In this document: piece by piece, positions 7,041 to 11,643 of the stretch
Numbering within the stretch: the first letter of the stretch is position 1
How the letters are laid out: the number at the start of each line of letters is the position of its first letter
NCBI GenBank assembly: GCA_015501055.1
Contig: JADNYV010000973.1
Coordinates: 1 to 11,643, forward strand
Direction of reading: 5' to 3'
Origin: Mucidula mucida
Taxonomy: Eukaryota > Basidiomycota > Agaricomycetes > Agaricales > Physalacriaceae
DNA length: 11,643 nt
Program-made: the position numbers and the translations under genes
Notes under the pieces: model-generated
The model's database searches: none
What the model saw: the letters and a program-made list of their open reading frames with translations, nothing else
What the model was told of the DNA's origin: nothing

Positions 7041-7960
7041 TGTGTAGCAAAGGAAAATATCAACAAAAAGGTTGTACCATCCGGATTTTTTGAAATGACT
7101 AGTAAGTCACTGATCCCGGTACCCGTCATGGTCGCCGCCACCAAGTTGTTTTAACCCAGAAGCTTCACTCTCCATAAGGCGGAATACAACTCTTTCTACA
7201 GCCCTACGTGTCAATAAGTTCTGATAGTACGCACCTTGGTATTGAAAGAAGGCTCTATCAAGCGTTGTTCATCACCGACGTTGAGGCCTGAGGCCTGAGG
7301 CTCCGGCAGTCGAACCAGACGTTTGCTTCAGTTTGAGGTCCCCACCTTACCATAGCGACAGGTTCTCATGCTATCGCAAACTCAAGACCGAATAGTATTG
7401 AAGACTTGAAGCAGACGTGGCACCGCGATGTTTTCTCGGGGAAACTGGCACCGATCAAAAGATGTCTAGGAAAGCCAGCGTACGCCACAATATGAAACCC
7501 ATTAGTGGAACTAAATCCTGTACACCTATTCCACTAGATGTCAGTAATTGCATTGTGTATCCTCGCTTGTCCAACGAAATCTTCTAAGTAATGTTGTATA
7601 ATAAGCATGGTACAGAGTCAAGGGCTACAAGGCAAGGGTAATGGCGGGCAAACAACAGAGCGAACATGACAGGTTTACTGGTAAATTGTTGAAAGCTCCA
7701 TTGTGCAGGCCTCTCTTGCGGCAGACAGTTGAGGTGCTCGGAAGTAAACGAAGCCGTGGGAGACATCCGAGGCAAACCACTGCACAGCCACCTTCGCTGA
7801 TCGACTCGATCGACCATCAACAAGATTTGGGACCATGGAGGAATACAGGCGAGCTTAATGAACACTAACAGTTGCTTTTCTTGGCAGAATCAAGTGCTCC
7901 GCTATCGGGTCTTTAATCTTTGCCAACATATTTCCTTGAACTCTTGCAGTATCGTCTCAA
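7041..7960. other. Intergenic, no gene recognised
   Basis: Open frames on both strands stay below 95 codons and show no recognisable domains. A small tandem repeat (TGAGGCC, three units with the last imperfect) sits at 7282-7302. The shared string CGTACGCCACAATA near 7489 marks old homology to 9740. I see no RNA gene. Confidence 0.5.
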
Positions 7961-8151
7961 GTCTCTGTGGCGCCTTTCTCCGATCGTCCTGAGTATCATG
8001 TGAAAAAAGGCAGTATAAGAGCTGGAGGCTCCTTGTCGATCGGTCTTTCTATCTCTTGCTTCGTACCAAATCATACTTTGGAAGCATAATTTGACTCTGC
8101 CGCCTATTGATTGATACTCTGTCCTCAACGCTCCCAGCCATTCTATCCACC
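7961..8151 (+). promoter_or_regulatory. Upstream (promoter) region of kinase K4
   Basis: Retains blocks seen before K1-K3 despite wide divergence: TGTGGCGCCTTTCTC (7967-7981), TATCATGTGAAA (about 7994), GGCTCCTTGTCGATCG (about 8027) and TTTGACTCTG. A TATAAG sequence lies at 8014-8019, about 138 bp before the ATG, at the same distance as CATAGAAC in K2. Function is inferred from conservation. Confidence 0.5.
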
Positions 8152-9097
8152 ATGTTTGCACCATCTCGTACTCTTCCCAATTTTACCCGCACTCTCGTCG
8201 ACCACGGTCGTCTCTATCTTGAGGAGCTCATTGGCAGTGGAGGCTTTGGGGCCGTCTATCGCGGATGGGATATTACGTCGTCGTCGCACTATGCAGTAAA
8301 GGTCATGTTGACCCCCGCACTTGGATCCAGCGAAGAGAAGTTACTGTCTGCTGAGATAGATCTGCACAAGCGGGTCACCAAGCACAAGCACATCGTAACA
8401 TTCCACAAATGCATCGTCGACGGACCATTCACCTTCATCCTGCTTGACCTCTGCTCGGGAGACGACCTCTACTCCCGCATTCAACAACACCAGTACAAGT
8501 TCAATGACGAGCTCATTCGCTCGACTATGATCCAGATCATAGACGCTCTGCAGTATTGTCATGACAAAGATGTCTACCATCGTGACCTCAAACCCGAGAA
8601 CATCCTTACTTCCGGCGATGGGCGTAGTGTGTTCTTGGCTGACTTTGGGTTGTCGACCAGCGATGATGTGTCGGATCAGTTGCGTGTGGGCACGCTGGAG
8701 TATATGTCGCCGGGTATGTACCTCCTTTCTTTGATAGTCCGAGTCTTTGTCCTGATTTTTTGCAGAGTGTGTCCGGTTAGACTCTTACAGCCCGTTCTAT
8801 CTCCCCAAATACAACGACATCTGGTCTATGGGAATCATCTTGATCAACCTCGTAACTGATTCATACCCCTGGGACTCCGCACAGTCAACGGATCCTCTCT
8901 TCGAGGAATACCTGAACAATCCCGACTTCATCACCGAAAACACGCCCATAGAAATGTCATCAGAGTGCAGTAAACTGGTCAAAGACATCCTCAGACTCGA
9001 CCCGTTCCAACGAGTATCGCTTGCTCAGATGCGTTCCGCCATTGAGAATATGGACACATTTTTCATGGAGCCCGGGGTTGAACGCAGCAGCTCGTAA
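8152..9097 (+). CDS. Ran1/Sks1-like Ser/Thr protein kinase K4, diverged paralog, 297 aa, two exons
   Basis: Exons 8152-8713 and 8766-9097 flank a 52-nt intron (GTATGT..TGCAG) at exactly the K2 position, inside the SPE codon. Start chosen at ACCATG 8152, matching the paralogs. Landmarks: GSGGFG (28-33), Lys50, probable helix-C Glu68, HRDLKPEN (143-150), DFG (164-166), YMSPE and NDIWSMGIILINLV, then YPWDSAQ and DPFQRV. The usual TG after LINLV is TD here. The protein ends soon after the domain (PGVERSSS) and lacks the 60-residue tail of K2. Many substitutions separate it from K1-K3, so it is the older branch of the local family. No frameshift is seen and all catalytic residues are present. Substrate unknown. 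Confidence 0.92.
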
Positions 9098-9156
9098 TGG
9101 GCTGCTCCAATTTTCTTGATATCCCAATTTGTAATCCTCTCATCATTGTGGTTATG

Positions 9157-9205
9157 GTGAGTGCACCCTCCCCTCTGCCTATATCATTCTGACCCCTCTC
9201 CTCAG
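9157..9205 (+). repeat. Intron-like 49-nt element in the K4 3' flank
   Basis: Begins GTGAGTGCACCC, contains a TTCTGACCC branch-like site, and ends CTCCTCAG. It lies 60 nt after the K4 stop and could be a 3'-UTR intron. The related copy is at 6411-6458. Downstream, 9206-9492 is open in one frame from GTG without recognisable domains, so I do not call a gene. Confidence 0.5.
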
Positions 9206-10141
9206 TGCAACCAAGTGATGAGCATCTGGCACAGCCAAGGGACGAGAGCGCATCAACACCATGTGACTCGTCATTTGGGGACGCCGGGACCTTGCGCGTC
9301 TTGGCGTGCCACGTACCAGCATTATTTGCGAGACTGCTGTATACAAGTCGTGTTTGCACCATGGCAGACCCGGTCCAATGGCATGGCCAAATTTTGGAGT
9401 CGGATATGTATGCTGAGCTGTTGTCAGAGTCCTCGAGACGTATCGCAGCCTTCATGCATCTGCTTACTCGTCCCGCATGGACTAGTTCCTGAGATATTCG
9501 CCTGATGCGCATTCTTTGATGTAGTTATGTGTAGTACTCGGAGAATGTAGAATAAGTTGTTGGTTCTGTGTATCATAGAACAAAAATAAAAACAGTCGTA
9601 TCCAATGTTACTACAGAACTCAGAATGACCAGTGACTTTTTCGTGGCAGCGAACAAATAGCGAACACATCACGATTTCTTTGCCAGTGCCAACAACAGTC
9701 GTTGAACTAGGATATAGGCAGAGATTTGATCTAAGACGCGTACGCCACAATACAAGACCCTTAGTTTATCTTACGCGCGTAGAGGATTTGTGTATGACAC
9801 ACGCAGCAATATCAGCAAAGGACATCCATGGCGCGGCAATGGCCACACCCACGGCCCACGTACATTACCGACAGGCAATTTTTGACCAAAATTGCCGCGT
9901 GTTAGCAGGAACGACTGTCTTCATACGCCTCACTCAGTCGGCTTCCAAGTCGATGCCGTAGCTACGCGTGTGTTCGTGGCGTGGACACATCCAACACCGA
10001 ATCAAAGTTGCTCTGGACTAAATCTGCGCTTTTCCTGTCAGTGCGGTCTCCCTCCTCCACCAACACGGGTCAAGCGTCGACTACGAGACGAAGAGATGGA
10101 CATGACAGGTACGCATTGGAACCGAAATCGTCGTCCTGATT
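9206..10141. other. K4 3' flank and intergenic region, no confident gene
   Basis: Positions 9390-9555 match 6878-7040. A possible polyadenylation signal AATAAA sits at 9585-9590. A perfect 9-bp hairpin GGCAATTTT/AAAATTGCC spans 9874-9896 (loop TGACC). An exon-like block bounded by CTGTCAG and GTACGC lies at 10042-10108. The region ends where the K3 promoter homology starts. Confidence 0.45.
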
Positions 10142-10385
10142 TGACGAAATGCTCTGTAGTCCTTTGTGGTGTTTTGACAGTCTGCTTTAGTGTGGCGTCT
10201 TTCTCGGCTAGATCGGGGCAAGAAGCAGTCCCAATATCATGTGAAATCAACACGGAATAGAACCACTGGCTCCTGTTCGATCATCTTCATCGTCTCTTTG
10301 CTCTTACCTTCGTCAGACTTTGATAGTTTGACGTATTCTTGCTGTCTCCATCGCTTTACTGTTGCTCAATCTCTCTCATATCCAA
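10142..10385 (+). promoter_or_regulatory. Upstream (promoter) region of kinase K3
   Basis: Matches 3722-3991 before K2, including TGTAGTCCTTTGTGG, TCTTTCTCGGCTAGATCGGG, TATCATGTGAAATCAACACGG, the TTCATCGTCTCTTTGCTCTT block and the CT-rich leader ending CATATCCAA. Homology stops abruptly near 10142, so K3 carries only about 245 bp of the roughly 590 bp shared between K1 and K2. The breakpoint marks the end of the duplicated unit. Confidence 0.55.
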
Positions 10386-11367
10386 ATGTCCCGCTCACTT
10401 CCTGATTTCACCAACACAGTCGTCGCCCACGGTCGCCTCCATCTCACGAAGCTCCTAGGTGCTGGCGCCTTTGGTGTGGTGTACGAGGGTGTGGACATCC
10501 AGACGGCCTGCCCACTGCAGTACGCCGTGAAGGTGATGTTCACGCCCGCACCTGGCTCCTACGAAGAGGAGCTCCAAAGCGCCGAAGTCGAGCTGCACAA
10601 GCGCGTTTCTGACCACAACAACGTCGTCACCCTCTATGAACACATCGTCGAAGGTCCGTACAGTTACATTCTTCTCGCTCTCTGCCGTGGAGACAACCTC
10701 TACACTCGGCTGGGAAAACGGCAGTTTAGACAGAACGACGACTTCATTCGTGAGACGATGGTGCAGATTATCGAAGGTTTGATGGCGTGTCACGAGAAGG
10801 GGGTTTATCACCGCGACCTGAAGCCAGAGAACATCCTGACTTCCAGCGATGGGAGCAGAGTGTACTTGGCAGATTTTGGGTTATCGACGAAGGATCGCAC
10901 GTCGACTGACTTTGGGGTGGGTACCTTGCCTTACATGTCGCCGGGTACGATTCCGCTGCACCTCTCATTCCTGGTACTGACGTGCTGCAGAGTGCATCGG
11001 GTCACAGTACACATCCTCTTACTACTCCCCACAATACAACGATATTTGGTCAGTGGGAGTCATCCTCGTCAACCTTGTCACCGGGTGCTATCCTTGGGAC
11101 AGCGCAGAGTGGGAGGACCCTCTGTTCAGGGCATACCTGGGAGATCCCAACTCTATCGCAAAGACCATGCCGATACGCATCTCGGTAGAGTGTAACGAGT
11201 TATTGCAATTCATCTTCCAGGTAGATCCACTCAGACGCTACCGCTTTCTCGGTTGGTCATGCTTGTTGAGCAAGTCGAGACATTCTTCCTGGAGCCTAGG
11301 ATTGAACTCCCGCTTCCTCCTCCGCCTGCAGCAACTCCGGAGGCGGTTCGATGCTAATGAATATTGA
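10386..11367 (+). CDS. Ran1/Sks1-like Ser/Thr protein kinase K3, frameshifted C-terminus, 311 aa as read
   Basis: Exons 10386-10944 and 10991-11367 flank a 46-nt intron identical to that of K2. Kinase landmarks match K2: GAGAFG, AVKV with Lys49, HRDLKPEN, DFG, YMSPE, NDIWSVGVILVNLVTG and DPLRR. At about 11238 one base is missing compared with K2 (CGCTACC for CGCATACC). After DPLRR the frame shifts, giving an unrelated tail of about 42 residues ending DANEY. A second one-base difference lies near 11330. The K2-like downstream sequence continues to about 11476 untranslated. The catalytic core is retained, but the last helix after subdomain XI is lost, so activity is uncertain. The choices are a recent pseudogene, a variant tail, or a sequence error. 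Confidence 0.85.
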
Positions 11368-11476
11368 TATTGCAGGGATCTCACCGCCTGATACCTCGCT
11401 CGGGATGGGTGTTCGTCTCCCACCGATGAACGTCGCGGACCGGGATGTAGGCTATTTTGCTGGAGGGCGCTCATAA

Positions 11477-11643
11477 TTGGCTGGTCCAATCATACACGCG
11501 GTTCGCCTCACAGTCTTTTGGTCATTCGTTTGGTTACAGATATCTCTCTTGTGGGGTACTGGGGGTTTCATATGCGTCAAAATTGCACTGGCAACTGGGG
11601 GGGGACATAAACTCACTTCCTTCCTGGCTGGGGGAAGTTAGCT
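11477..11643. repeat. K3 3' flank with the third copy of the G-rich repeat, truncated by the window
   Basis: Parallels 5085-5241 after K2: TTGGCTGGTCCAATCATA, TCACAGTCTTTTGGTCATTCG, GGTACTGGGGG, then a CTTCCTTCCTGGCTGGGGGAAG hairpin with ACTTCC (11615-11620) pairing GGAAGT (11633-11638). Short indels relative to the K2 copy break any common reading frame. Confidence 0.7.

Noticed and set aside
7282..7325. GC-rich stretch with a TTCGA-like loop on the minus strand, considered as a tRNA T-arm
   Set aside because: The flanking bases do not form a 5-bp T stem, and no acceptor or anticodon arm fits around it.
9205..9492. 95-codon open frame after the intron-like element downstream of K4
   Set aside because: It starts with GTG and has no recognisable domain, and the homologous stretch at 6878-6990 has a stop in the matching frame. 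A spliced extension of K4 would need to bypass its stop codon.

Overview
The window looks like nuclear DNA of a filamentous basidiomycete, probably an agaricomycete. Genes are split by very short introns of 46-56 nt with GT..AG ends and CTRAY-like branch sites. Predicted proteins resemble basidiomycete families, and coding regions sit among duplicated, decaying gene pieces. I cannot name the species.

Layout from left to right. 1-345 (-): the 5' part of a Ran1/Sks1-like protein kinase (K1), cut by the window edge. 346-950: its upstream region. 1557-2069 (-): a four-exon CGR1-like rRNA-processing protein. 2111-3341 (+): a five-exon endonuclease III (NTH1). These two genes are head-to-head, with only 41 bp between the chosen start codons. 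3400-3991 and 3992-5084 (+): a second copy of the upstream region and kinase (K2), in inverted orientation to the left end. Positions 1-950 and 3400-4336 thus form an inverted duplication around the two housekeeping genes. 5150-5530: a G-rich repeat with palindromic hairpins. 5839-6458: a chimeric relic, an epoxide-hydrolase-like C-terminus joined to a kinase fragment and an intron-like element. 6490-7510: more repeat and kinase 3'-flank remnants. 8152-9097 (+): a diverged but intact kinase (K4). 10142-11367 (+): a third close copy of promoter plus kinase (K3), with a C-terminal frameshift relative to K2. From 11477 the 3' flank and G-rich repeat recur and run off the window.

CGR1 and NTH1 are the conserved core and serve unrelated housekeeping roles, ribosome biogenesis and base-excision repair. 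The rest is a locally expanded kinase family that has duplicated together with its promoter and 3' flank. There are signs of inversion, probable gene conversion, frameshift and fusion to a broken hydrolase gene. I see no convincing tRNA, rRNA, CRISPR array or autonomous transposon. The most interesting signals are the inverted duplication, the recurrent hairpin motif of the 3' flanks, the intron-like element shared by two non-equivalent sites, and the chimeric relic.
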